A DNA stretch of 34,579 bases, taken from Methanobacteriota archaeon. Its GTDB lineage: Archaea > Thermoplasmatota > Poseidoniia > Poseidoniales > Poseidoniaceae. The notes under the pieces are model-generated. The model worked only from the letters and a program-made list of their open reading frames with translations, ran no database searches and was not told where the DNA came from. The position numbers were made by a program, and so were the translations under genes. Location: contig JABGTJ010000120.1 of NCBI GenBank assembly GCA_018691345.1, positions 1 through 34,579 of the forward strand, written 5' to 3'. Numbering within the stretch: the first letter of the stretch is position 1; the number at the start of each line of letters is the position of its first letter. Below, piece by piece: positions 7,944-15,403 of the stretch.

Positions 7944-8492
7944 TCAGTCATCTAATGTTAACTCGCTGCCAAATCGTCCACCGCGGCGCGAAGAGCGTCG
8001 AGGAGCCTCTTCAGGTGCCGGGTTTGGTGAGTCGGGGGCGGCGGCAGGTGGTGGTGTTTGAGACGGTTGGAGAGTTGCAGCAGCGTCATTGAATTCTTGG
8101 GCGAGTTGAGTTATTTTGACTTCCAACTTTGACGCCTGTTCGTTCAAATCTTTATGGAGAAGGGATATTCCTTCTTTTCGTTCAACGGTCATAGCGTGGG
8201 CTTCACTCCAAGGTTTTTCTCCAAACACGCCGCTGCCAATGTCGACCAACGCTGTACCTTCAGCGTCGCTTTCGTGCGTATAGTGGAGCGTCACACCTGA
8301 GCCAATTGACAGCCGGGCGCCTGCTCGACCGGTTTCGACCGATTGTTGCAAACTCTGAAGAATGTTTGATGTAATCTCATGCTCATCGATAATCGCTGTG
8401 ATTTGCGAAAGGCGAGAATGGAGGTCGTCCAATTGCTTTCGATGCGCATCGATTGTGCGGGCCATCTTTTGTAACTCGCTACGTTCAACCAT
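7944..8492 (-). CDS. pfdA: Prefoldin subunit alpha
   Basis: Subunit of the hexameric prefoldin chaperone that captures nascent chains. The protein (182 residues from the ATG at 8492; an ATG at 8501 is possible) has the alpha-subunit layout. An N-terminal coiled coil (ERSELQKMARTIDAHRKQL) is followed by a beta-hairpin core with SIGSGVTLHY and VDIGSGVFGEK, and a C-terminal coiled coil (LLHKDLNEQASKLEVKITQL). A Pro/Ala-rich tail ending in Arg-rich and acidic residues extends about 40 residues past the usual end. It lies between rpl18a and ftsY, a conserved archaeal order. Confidence 0.93.
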   Translation of the reverse strand: MVERSELQKMARTIDAHRKQLDDLHSRLSQITAIIDEHEITSNILQSLQQSVETGRAGARLSIGSGVTLHYTHESDAEGTALVDIGSGVFGEKPWSEAHAMTVERKEGISLLHKDLNEQASKLEVKITQLAQEFNDAAATLQPSQTPPPAAAPDSPNPAPEEAPRRSSRRGGRFGSELTLDD

Positions 8493-8540
8493 GCGTCTCA
8501 CGCTGTCCGTAGAGGTGGTCCTTGAAGAAGTGCCCGAAGG

Positions 8541-8813
8541 TCACTCTTCTTCGGCAACCGGAGCAGTTGCTCCACCGGCAGCAGCGATTTCTTCACGGAA
8601 ATAATCCATGATGCGTGGCTCAGTAGAGGTTCGTGGGTCAATCTCAGAAACGGATACAATTTCGATTGAGCGGCGGTTTGCCTTGTGCCGAGACCCCATA
8701 ATGGAGTATGTTCGGTGTTCTGCATCTGCAGCATCGGATGCTGGTAAATCCAAAGAAAACTCTTGGCGCATGCTGCCAAACGGGGCAATTCCTGAAACTC
8801 GGTAGGCCTTCAT
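8541..8813 (-). CDS. rpl18a: 50S ribosomal protein LX (L18Ae/L20A)
   Basis: A 90-residue archaeal large-subunit ribosomal protein. It opens with MKAYRVSGIAPFG and contains TYSIMGSRHKANRRSIEI and the ending EPRIMDYFREEI, typical of the archaeal L18a/LX family. A short Ala-Gly and acidic tail follows. The ATG at 8813 is the only start that fits the family. A longer open frame upstream is a shadow of the divergent protease promoter. A TATA-like GTTTAAGT lies about 25 bp before the ATG, suggesting a leaderless transcript. First gene of the series leading to pfdA and ftsY. Confidence 0.94.
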   Translation of the reverse strand: MKAYRVSGIAPFGSMRQEFSLDLPASDAADAEHRTYSIMGSRHKANRRSIEIVSVSEIDPRTSTEPRIMDYFREEIAAAGGATAPVAEEE

Positions 8814-8837
8814 TAAAGTGGGCGACTCGCAAACCCG

Positions 8838-8845
8838 ACTTAAAC
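8838..8845 (-). promoter_or_regulatory. TATA element for rpl18a, probable leaderless promoter
   Basis: Minus strand reads GTTTAAGT, centred about 28 bp before the rpl18a ATG. Archaeal initiation occurs roughly 25 bp past box A, which would place the transcript start at or next to the start codon. No ribosome binding site is visible, which agrees. Confidence 0.55.
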
Positions 8846-8913
8846 GCGCCGTCGCGAAGAATGTGAAGATTTGAACCAAGAGATTGACAAAGTTTGACGG
8901 TTCAAGCCCAATT

Positions 8914-11900
8914 ATGCGACCTGCTTTGTTCATCACAATGTTGTTGTTGCTACCGCTTGTGCAAGGCTTAGGTCCTACGGTTCCTGGCTCAAATGAAAAT
9001 GGTGCAGAATATCTTCTTGAGCTCGAAGATGGCATATGGAGTCAAACCCTATGGGATTCTCTTGCTCCAACTGGCCATACCCCTTTACGAATGGTGAGTC
9101 CGAACCAAGTTCTCGTTTGGCGCTCAATCGATTTCACGCCGCTTTCCAATGTACTCACACAGGAGGCCCCTGACACGGAATACAAGTGGGCCTTTGAACA
9201 CGATGTTGATTTCGTGAAAGTCGTATTTGAACCTCGCCTGCCCGCAGATGCTGTTCTATCGCTTGTTCATACCTTCAAGATGTTCGGAATTGACATTGAA
9301 TCGAATCCGCAAAAATACTCTATGGCTCTACCACACATCGAAATTGTAGACTGGGCGGGTTTTTCTCACCAACCTATGGCTGAAACGATTGATGGAGTGT
9401 TATGGGTCGAACCTGTGTTATCGCCTGAAGGTCGAAACGTGCTCGCTAGTTCTCTGCTTCAGCACGGAAAAACGACAGCGACGCCAGCGTGGGATCTCGG
9501 TATCAATGGCGATGGCATCGTTCTTGCAGCAGCAGATTCCGGTATCGACTACGATCATGCCTGCTTTCGAAATGCAACATCAGTCGGAGCAGTTGGTTCC
9601 AACGGTACAGACGGAGTAGGTACGCCTGGGGTGGACCATCGAAAAATCTTGGCCGTTAATCACTCCATTGATTCTGGCGACACGAACGGCCACTCGGATT
9701 ATCGCCACGGTACGCACGTTGCAGGCACTCTTGCTTGCTATAATGTGTACGATATGCGTGCCAATTCCAAACCGAAAAATGGCTCATCCTTGGCATACCA
9801 AAGCCAACTTGTTTTCCAAGATATTGTTTCCAGTGATGGGTGGGTTCCCCCAGACGTAGATTCTTTATTTGTAGAAGCTGGAACGAATGGGGCAATTATT
9901 CACTCGAATTCATGGGGAGATGCGACGACTGAATACACTGCCCGAACTGCTGACTTCGATGCTTGGGCTCTCGAAATGCCTTGGTCGCTCGCGTTTGTTG
10001 CACCGGGTAACAACGGTGCACAGTTGTTGGAACCAGCGAATGGAAGGAATGTAGTCGCTATCGGGGCATCAATGAAATCACAATCCTTGGCGATTTGGCC
10101 ATCATCATCCATTGGACCTACTGAAGCCGGAACAAACGGCATCTTTGCACTCGCTCCTGGCGCTTCAATCCAATCCGCCCGGGCTGATGGGATTCCCGAC
10201 TCCTACAATGACGCATTGCGTTCTTCTTCTGGGACAAGCATGGCTACTCCGGCTGCCGCAGGGACCGCCGCCTTGATCCAACAGATGGTAGAAGACGGAT
10301 GGATTTCAGGTTATGAAAACCGAACATCGGTCTCGCTTGAATCGATACGGCCGATGTGGGTTAATGAGGCACTAAACTCCACAAATCATCTAGAATTGGC
10401 TGAAGGTTTTTCGCCGTCTGGACCCATGTTGAGGGCTTTGTTATCTCTAGCCACGACCCAACTCCCGCAAGAGGAAAGGAACGGTGGAAGCGGTGGCTAT
10501 GCTGTCCAAAACAACCATGACGGATGGGGGCAATTAAATCTCTCAGAACTTGTCGACTTTTCGTCTCTTGAAAATGCTCTCCACCAAGGAAATGTGTCTC
10601 CTGGCACCGACCTTTGGATTCACGATTCGTACAGGTTGGAACAATCGACACCGAGCGAATGGCTCTCACAACGTCAGGGAAGTGATGAGGCTTTGGAGAA
10701 TCTACTGGCTGCTCCGTGGAACGGTTCCGGCGCCAAAGGTCCATTCTTAGCAACGGGTGATGTATGGACTGAGCGGTTTGAATTGGATGGTGGGCGCTTG
10801 GATGTGCGGCTTGCATGGCCAGCTGCACCTGAGCCCCATCTCGTGGACGATTTACAACTTGTCGTGCGTCTTTCCGATGGAACTGAGGCCGTTGCAGGAG
10901 CATACCAAAACGATGGAGATTCAACCCTCTATCTGTCTGATGTTGTCGATTTTTCAAACACCACAACTTTTCCAAACCGAAACGAAACCACAATCGCAGT
11001 AACGCTCTCTGAAGAGGACCTCGACGGTATTGAATGGATTGATATTGAGGTGCGGGCGAGGTTTGTTTCCCCGGGTAACTCGGTGGACGCTGTAGGTGTT
11101 GATGGGAATCGAATGGGCTTTTCACTGGCGGTTCAAGGCGTTGTGCGTGATTCACAAGCATGGAGTGACAGTGATGGAGACGGCGTCGTAAACTTGAACG
11201 ACGGATGTCCGAACCAAAATGCGCTTGGTTGGGACAAGAATTTCGATGGTTGTATCGATGACAGCGATGGCGATTCTGTAATCGACCCAAACGACGAATG
11301 CCCAGAGACGAATCCCGAAAATTACGATACTAACGGAGACGGTTGTATCGATGACAGCGATGGAGACGGGGTGCTGGATGACCAAGATCTATGCATCACT
11401 GTAGTAGTGTCTGTCTTTTGGCCAGTGGACTTCCAAGGTTGCCGGCCAATGGACGCTTTACCGGTTGCTGATTTCACATTGTCACCAGACGATGGCGGAG
11501 TTTGGTACGATGAATTGGTCGTTGGTTGGATGGTTCATGATTCTGACAATGATCTCTTCGACACAGGTGCTTCAATCCATGTTTTGAACAATTCCAGCGT
11601 AGGTGGCTCTTACCCAATCGCCAGTTGCACGAAAACCAATGTAGAAAACGGTAATTTTTCCTGTTCTTGGGAGATACCAAAAGATCTCCCAGTATGGGAT
11701 ATTAGGGGACTTGACTTACAAATTGAATTATTTGTGCAGTCGAGAAACAATTCACCCGAAGCAAAACTCGATACGGTGATTCTTAGGGATGATGCGGTCT
11801 TTTCGAGTCAGTGGGATAATCCTTTACTCAACCCGAATAACGAGGTACAGGTTGACCGAAATGAGGGCGATACTTCGCAAAGTCGAGCGTTAGTTTGGGG

Positions 11901-12045
11901 TGTTTTAGGTCTACTCGGAGGGTTCGTGCTGATGTACCAATTAGGGTGGAATGTTCGACGGGATGAAATCCGAGAAACTGTCCGACCGGCATTTGGAGTT
12001 GATGAGTGGCATCAACGAGATGAGACTGTAAGTGAAAACGAGTGA
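8914..12045 (+). CDS. Secreted membrane-anchored subtilisin-like protease with TSP3 repeats
   Basis: S8-family serine protease, about 1043 residues. From the ATG at 8914 it begins with a signal peptide (MRPALFITMLLLLPLVQG). The open frame extends to a TTG at 8884, but this ATG gives the clean signal. The catalytic triad is Asp208 (AAADSGIDYDH), His265 (YRHGTHVAGT) and Ser442 (SGTSMATPAAAG); PGNNG holds the oxyanion Asn. A beta-rich region follows, then about 75 residues of thrombospondin type-3-like calcium repeats (DSDGDGVVNLNDGCPN and similar). A further beta domain precedes one membrane helix near the C-terminus (WGVLGLLGGFVLMYQLGW) and a charged tail of about 35 residues. The layout predicts an extracellular enzyme tethered by its C-terminus, suited to degrading proteins outside the cell. 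Confidence 0.93.
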   Translation: MRPALFITMLLLLPLVQGLGPTVPGSNENGAEYLLELEDGIWSQTLWDSLAPTGHTPLRMVSPNQVLVWRSIDFTPLSNVLTQEAPDTEYKWAFEHDVDFVKVVFEPRLPADAVLSLVHTFKMFGIDIESNPQKYSMALPHIEIVDWAGFSHQPMAETIDGVLWVEPVLSPEGRNVLASSLLQHGKTTATPAWDLGINGDGIVLAAADSGIDYDHACFRNATSVGAVGSNGTDGVGTPGVDHRKILAVNHSIDSGDTNGHSDYRHGTHVAGTLACYNVYDMRANSKPKNGSSLAYQSQLVFQDIVSSDGWVPPDVDSLFVEAGTNGAIIHSNSWGDATTEYTARTADFDAWALEMPWSLAFVAPGNNGAQLLEPANGRNVVAIGASMKSQSLAIWPSSSIGPTEAGTNGIFALAPGASIQSARADGIPDSYNDALRSSSGTSMATPAAAGTAALIQQMVEDGWISGYENRTSVSLESIRPMWVNEALNSTNHLELAEGFSPSGPMLRALLSLATTQLPQEERNGGSGGYAVQNNHDGWGQLNLSELVDFSSLENALHQGNVSPGTDLWIHDSYRLEQSTPSEWLSQRQGSDEALENLLAAPWNGSGAKGPFLATGDVWTERFELDGGRLDVRLAWPAAPEPHLVDDLQLVVRLSDGTEAVAGAYQNDGDSTLYLSDVVDFSNTTTFPNRNETTIAVTLSEEDLDGIEWIDIEVRARFVSPGNSVDAVGVDGNRMGFSLAVQGVVRDSQAWSDSDGDGVVNLNDGCPNQNALGWDKNFDGCIDDSDGDSVIDPNDECPETNPENYDTNGDGCIDDSDGDGVLDDQDLCITVVVSVFWPVDFQGCRPMDALPVADFTLSPDDGGVWYDELVVGWMVHDSDNDLFDTGASIHVLNNSSVGGSYPIASCTKTNVENGNFSCSWEIPKDLPVWDIRGLDLQIELFVQSRNNSPEAKLDTVILRDDAVFSSQWDNPLLNPNNEVQVDRNEGDTSQSRALVWGVLGLLGGFVLMYQLGWNVRRDEIRETVRPAFGVDEWHQRDETVSENE
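11248..11363 (+). repeat. TSP3-like coding repeat with identical 23-base blocks
   Basis: Two identical 23-base blocks (11248-11270 and 11341-11363), 93 bases apart, encode GCIDDSDGD within 31-residue units of Asp/Asn-rich calcium-binding loops. Identity at DNA level suggests recent duplication or recombination within the protease gene. It is an in-frame protein repeat, not a mobile element. Confidence 0.8.
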
Positions 12046-12094
12046 TAGCGTTACAATTTCTCCGTAGAGTGGTTGTAAACTGGCAATTCAATCT

Positions 12095-12147
12095 AAGGTG
12101 AACCTTGAAGGGTGGTGGCATCCTCGGCGACATATCCGCAATGCGGA
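12095..12147 (+). promoter_or_regulatory. Leader of the actin-like gene with two small hairpins
   Basis: AAGGT-GA-ACCTT (12095-12106) is a short inverted repeat. TCCGC-AAT-GCGGA (12135-12147) is a hairpin whose 3' arm overlaps the first bases of GGAGGG (12145-12150), the ribosome binding site of the ATG at 12159. A TATA-like TTGTAAAC sits at about 12073-12080. Whether these arms form in RNA is not known. Confidence 0.4.
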
Positions 12148-12158
12148 GGGTGAAGAAT

Positions 12159-13163
12159 ATGAGTGACCGTCTATACGTTGGAATCGACCTGGGTACCTAC
12201 CAATCTACAATTGCATCAAGTGCTGGAATCAGCCACACAATCGAAACCGTCGTCGGGCGTCCAAAGGACCCAGTCGCACGAAATTTCCTCGGCCGAGATG
12301 TCTTGTTTGGCAACGACGCTCTCAAAAACAAACTCGCATGCAACCTTTACCGCCCAATGGCTGCTGGTGTTGCTCAAGATGATGAAGCAAACCTTGCTGC
12401 AGCTAAGGCGTTCGTTTCCCACCTCTTGGAAACTGTAGACCCTGAAGAATTCGACGAAGTGTTCGGTGTTATCTGCTCACCAAGTCACGTTTCATTCACC
12501 GACAAGTCCAACCTCGTTGCCACTCTCCGTGGCCAAGTTAACGCCATTATGGTCGTTACAGAACCGTTCGCAACAGCCTTCGGAATTGGCGAAATTGCAA
12601 GTTCAATCGTCGTCGATATCGGCGCAGGAACAACCGACATCGCACGTATCTACGGAACATTCCCAACCGACGAAGACCAAGTCACAATCCAAGAAGCTGG
12701 AGACTGGTTGGACAACGAACTCATGGAACTTATTCGAAAGAAGTACACCGGTGCACAAGTCACCAAGGACATGGTCCGAAAGTGGAAGGAAGAAGTATCG
12801 TATGTCGGTTCTGATGACCGTGAAGCAATGGTCGAACTTTCCGTAGAAGGGAAGAAGCAAGTTGTCGATATTGGCGATTTAGTCAACAAGGCATGTGAAC
12901 TCATCGTCCCAAAGATCGGTAACGCAATCAAGCGAATCGTTGCTGGCGCTGACCCTGAATACCAACCGATTCTCCGAAACAACATCATCCTCTCAGGCGG
13001 AGGGTCTCTTATCGAAGGAATCGCAGCCCGCATGGCTGATGAGATTTCTGACATCGGAGACGTCAATGTATGGTGTGTCGATGACCCAATCAATGCAGTT
13101 GCTACTGGCGCTCTTCAACTCGCTGGCGAAATGCCGGACGATATGTTCACTGCAATCAACTGA
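12159..13163 (+). CDS. Actin/MreB-superfamily ATPase
   Basis: A 334-residue protein with the actin-fold ATPase motifs. Phosphate 1 is VGIDLGTYQSTIA near the start; phosphate 2 is VVDIGAGTTDIARI in the middle; the adenosine motif is ILSGGGSLIEGIA near the end. Length and motifs fit MreB/MamK/Ta0583-like filament-forming actins rather than Hsp70. I cannot place the subfamily by eye. The ATG at 12159 has GGAGGG about eight bases upstream and begins right before the first motif; ATGs at 12105-12141 are less likely. Codon use is strongly biased (Phe TTC, Asn AAC, Lys AAG, Gly GGA), like the rhodopsin gene, suggesting high expression. A coiled-coil gene follows after 94 bp. Confidence 0.87.
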   Translation: MSDRLYVGIDLGTYQSTIASSAGISHTIETVVGRPKDPVARNFLGRDVLFGNDALKNKLACNLYRPMAAGVAQDDEANLAAAKAFVSHLLETVDPEEFDEVFGVICSPSHVSFTDKSNLVATLRGQVNAIMVVTEPFATAFGIGEIASSIVVDIGAGTTDIARIYGTFPTDEDQVTIQEAGDWLDNELMELIRKKYTGAQVTKDMVRKWKEEVSYVGSDDREAMVELSVEGKKQVVDIGDLVNKACELIVPKIGNAIKRIVAGADPEYQPILRNNIILSGGGSLIEGIAARMADEISDIGDVNVWCVDDPINAVATGALQLAGEMPDDMFTAIN

Positions 13164-13257
13164 TGCCCGGACTCACTGCAAGGGTGGAAAACCAGCCATC
13201 TAAGTCTCCTTTTGATGGCGAAAGTTCAAGTGTGGTTGTGCGGCGATAGTCGCTTGT

Positions 13258-14523
13258 ATGACGCTCGACTCTTCCGGAACAAGTGGAATCAACCGAATTG
13301 GTGATGCAAGTGGAGATGAGCGTGCAGCTCTCGAAGGGATGCTCAAGGGTTATCCTGTTGAGCAACTGGTCGAGGAAGTTTTGATTGCATGGAATGAGCT
13401 TGCTGCTCGGAATGAAGAAATGGTTTCGGTAAAGCAACGTTTGCGCGTTCTCGAACTCGATTTGGCAGAGCGTGAAGATATGGTTGCCCCAGAAGTCGCT
13501 CGATTAGCGGAAACCGATTCAGCTCTTCAAGAGAGCGAGGCAAAAGTGATTCACCTTGAACGATTATTAGGCGATGTTCGTGAAGAGCTCGCTTCGCAGC
13601 AATCCTCTCTCTCGCATGAAGAGCGCTCTGCGTCTGCCGTAGAAGTCGAGCAATTGAGAACCTTAACCACTCAGCAAGACGAAGTTATTGGTGAAATGGA
13701 AGGCCGTATCACGCAGATGGTTGAGGCGCTTGAAAGAGCCGCTGATGCTGGACTAACCTCAGTCACGGCTGAAGAAGTACGCCGATTAAAGGCTCAACTC
13801 GATACCGCTCTTGCTCAGAATGATGCCGAACAGGCAGCGAACAAAGCACTCGAAGAAGAACGTCAGCGTTTGCGCGATATTGCGGACCGTCTCCGTGGAT
13901 TATTGGATGCTCGAGATGGGCGTTTGGGAGAGCTGGAAGAACAACTTGAGAGGGTCATGCAAGGGCCACGTTCAGTATCTGCAGAACACGATTACCTGGT
14001 TGAACAAATTGATGAACTCAAGCGAAGATTGCTGGAGCGCAACCGAGAATACGATTCGCTACGGCGTAGAGAGAGAAGGCTGCACAACGATGTCTTTGAA
14101 CGGGATGAACGCATTCAACAAATCACACTTACGCTCACTGATATGGAGGCTGCACTTCAGGATCGAACTGCTGAATTGCGTGAACTTGAAGGACAGCGAG
14201 AGACAATGGTCCATGAATTGGATTCTGTTCGAAGAGGAGAGAGGACTCGTGAAGTTGTTGGAAGGGTCTTTGCAGATTCGCTTTCATTGGTTCGTACTCA
14301 CGATGCTCGTGAAGCGAAGAGAGACGCCTACAGCAATGCTCCTGACATGGAAAGAAAGCTCTCCACCCCCACCACCGAAGATATGGCCAAACTCGCTGAC
14401 GGTGGTAGAGTTTCTCTTGAAGTCAATGAAACCGCGATTGAGCCGGGAGTGGATGTTGATGGTGTTCGTCCTCCATCACCTGGTGGCTCTGGAGACCCGG
14501 CCGTCTTTGAAGACGAAGATTGA
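13258..14523 (+). CDS. Long coiled-coil protein, DivIVA-like N-terminus
   Basis: A 421-residue soluble protein without recognised catalytic motifs. Residues about 25-355 are heptad-rich and dominated by Glu, Leu, Arg and Gln, predicting a nearly continuous coiled coil. The last ~65 residues are low-complexity, acidic and Pro/Gly-rich (VRPPSPGGSGDPAVFEDED). Residues about 28-65 (KGYPVEQLVEEVLIAW followed by NELAARNEEM) resemble the membrane-binding start of DivIVA-type scaffolds, where GY is followed by a Val/Leu heptad and an Asn/Glu segment. It follows the actin-like gene on the same strand, so a cytoskeletal partner role is inferred. A small hairpin GCGA-TAG-TCGC (13243-13253) lies just before the ATG. 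It could equally be an SMC-like or unrelated structural protein. Confidence 0.7.
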   Translation: MTLDSSGTSGINRIGDASGDERAALEGMLKGYPVEQLVEEVLIAWNELAARNEEMVSVKQRLRVLELDLAEREDMVAPEVARLAETDSALQESEAKVIHLERLLGDVREELASQQSSLSHEERSASAVEVEQLRTLTTQQDEVIGEMEGRITQMVEALERAADAGLTSVTAEEVRRLKAQLDTALAQNDAEQAANKALEEERQRLRDIADRLRGLLDARDGRLGELEEQLERVMQGPRSVSAEHDYLVEQIDELKRRLLERNREYDSLRRRERRLHNDVFERDERIQQITLTLTDMEAALQDRTAELRELEGQRETMVHELDSVRRGERTREVVGRVFADSLSLVRTHDAREAKRDAYSNAPDMERKLSTPTTEDMAKLADGGRVSLEVNETAIEPGVDVDGVRPPSPGGSGDPAVFEDED

Positions 14524-14525
14524 AT

Positions 14526-15383
14526 CTACTGAATCGCACGCACGATGTCAGTTATCCTCTGACGGAGTTCATCGAGACTGCTGGCATCTTCAGTGAGTGT
14601 TCCTGTAACAACCCAATCTGCGCCAGCCTGTGCTGCAATTTTTGCTTGTTCTGGGCTACGAATACCTCCGCCAACGACCAGTGTTAGTCCTTCAACAGAA
14701 CGTGCGCTTTCAATCAATGCGGGATTGACTTGGGTATGCGCGCCGCTTCCTGCTTCAAGATAGAGAAGTTTGAATCCGAACATGCGAGCCGTAAGTGCGT
14801 AGGCATGAGCCAAATCGGTGTCATCAGGTTGTATGAGTTCAGCATCTCCAACTTCTCCAACTCTGCCTCCCGGCGCACACACAAGATAGCCAGTAGGTAG
14901 CGCTTCAACACCGAATTTCTCCAAATATGGAGCGCCCCGAACTTGTTCACCAACTAAGAATCTTCGAATCTTCGAATTCATTAACATCATGAACGTGATG
15001 GCGTCTGCTGCCGGCGACAAAGCATGAGCTCCCCCGGGAAACAAAACTACGGGAATGTGCCACTGGTATTCGTCGGACTCAGGGTCCTGGCTCGAGGCAA
15101 AAGCCCTGAGTTCAAATGCCTCTTGAATTGCCTGACACGTTGAATGAACGACTTCGTCAGGGGTGTCGGTTGAACCTCCAACAAAAATCATGCTGCTTCC
15201 ACATTCTACCGCCACCATTGCGCGATTGGCGGCAGTATTTGCATCTTGTTTTGCAGGGTCAATCAAAGTGATATGTCGGGTGGATTGGTTGGTTGAAGTA
15301 ACATACTCCAGCGTGGTAGCATCGGCCTTTCTCATGTCATCCCCGAATAACCGTTCAACGGGCACAGCATAGGCGTTGCGCAT
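14526..15383 (-). CDS. Geranylgeranylglyceryl phosphate synthase
   Basis: Forms the first ether bond of archaeal membrane lipids from sn-glycerol-1-phosphate and geranylgeranyl diphosphate. The protein (285 residues from the ATG at 15383) is a TIM barrel. It carries ITLIDPAKQ near residue 40 (Asp42, Lys45), FVGGST, VVLFPGG, YLEAGSGA and VVGGGIRSPEQA, all family signatures including the glycerol-phosphate-binding ends. Its stop lies 2 bp from the stop of the convergent coiled-coil gene. It confirms archaeal ancestry of the fragment. The start is 20 bp from the divergent ABC transporter start. Confidence 0.95.
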   Translation of the reverse strand: MRNAYAVPVERLFGDDMRKADATTLEYVTSTNQSTRHITLIDPAKQDANTAANRAMVAVECGSSMIFVGGSTDTPDEVVHSTCQAIQEAFELRAFASSQDPESDEYQWHIPVVLFPGGAHALSPAADAITFMMLMNSKIRRFLVGEQVRGAPYLEKFGVEALPTGYLVCAPGGRVGEVGDAELIQPDDTDLAHAYALTARMFGFKLLYLEAGSGAHTQVNPALIESARSVEGLTLVVGGGIRSPEQAKIAAQAGADWVVTGTLTEDASSLDELRQRITDIVRAIQ

Positions 15384-15403
15384 CAAAAGCGTTCGAAAAC
15401 GGC

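Noticed and set aside
10361..11290. Long open frame (309 codons) antisense to the protease gene
   Set aside because: Composition is Arg/His/Gln-rich without any motif, and the plus strand carries a clear subtilase. It is a shadow frame.
11248..11363. Identical repeats as a CRISPR or mobile element
   Set aside because: Only two copies, in frame, encoding calcium-loop repeats inside the protease.
12650..13093. 147-codon frame antisense to the actin-like gene
   Set aside because: Ser/Pro-rich shadow produced by the strong codon bias of the actin-like gene.
13164..13257. Gap between the actin-like and coiled-coil genes as a small RNA
   Set aside because: Only one 4-bp stem and no tRNA-like or box C/D pattern. 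It is better read as a leader.
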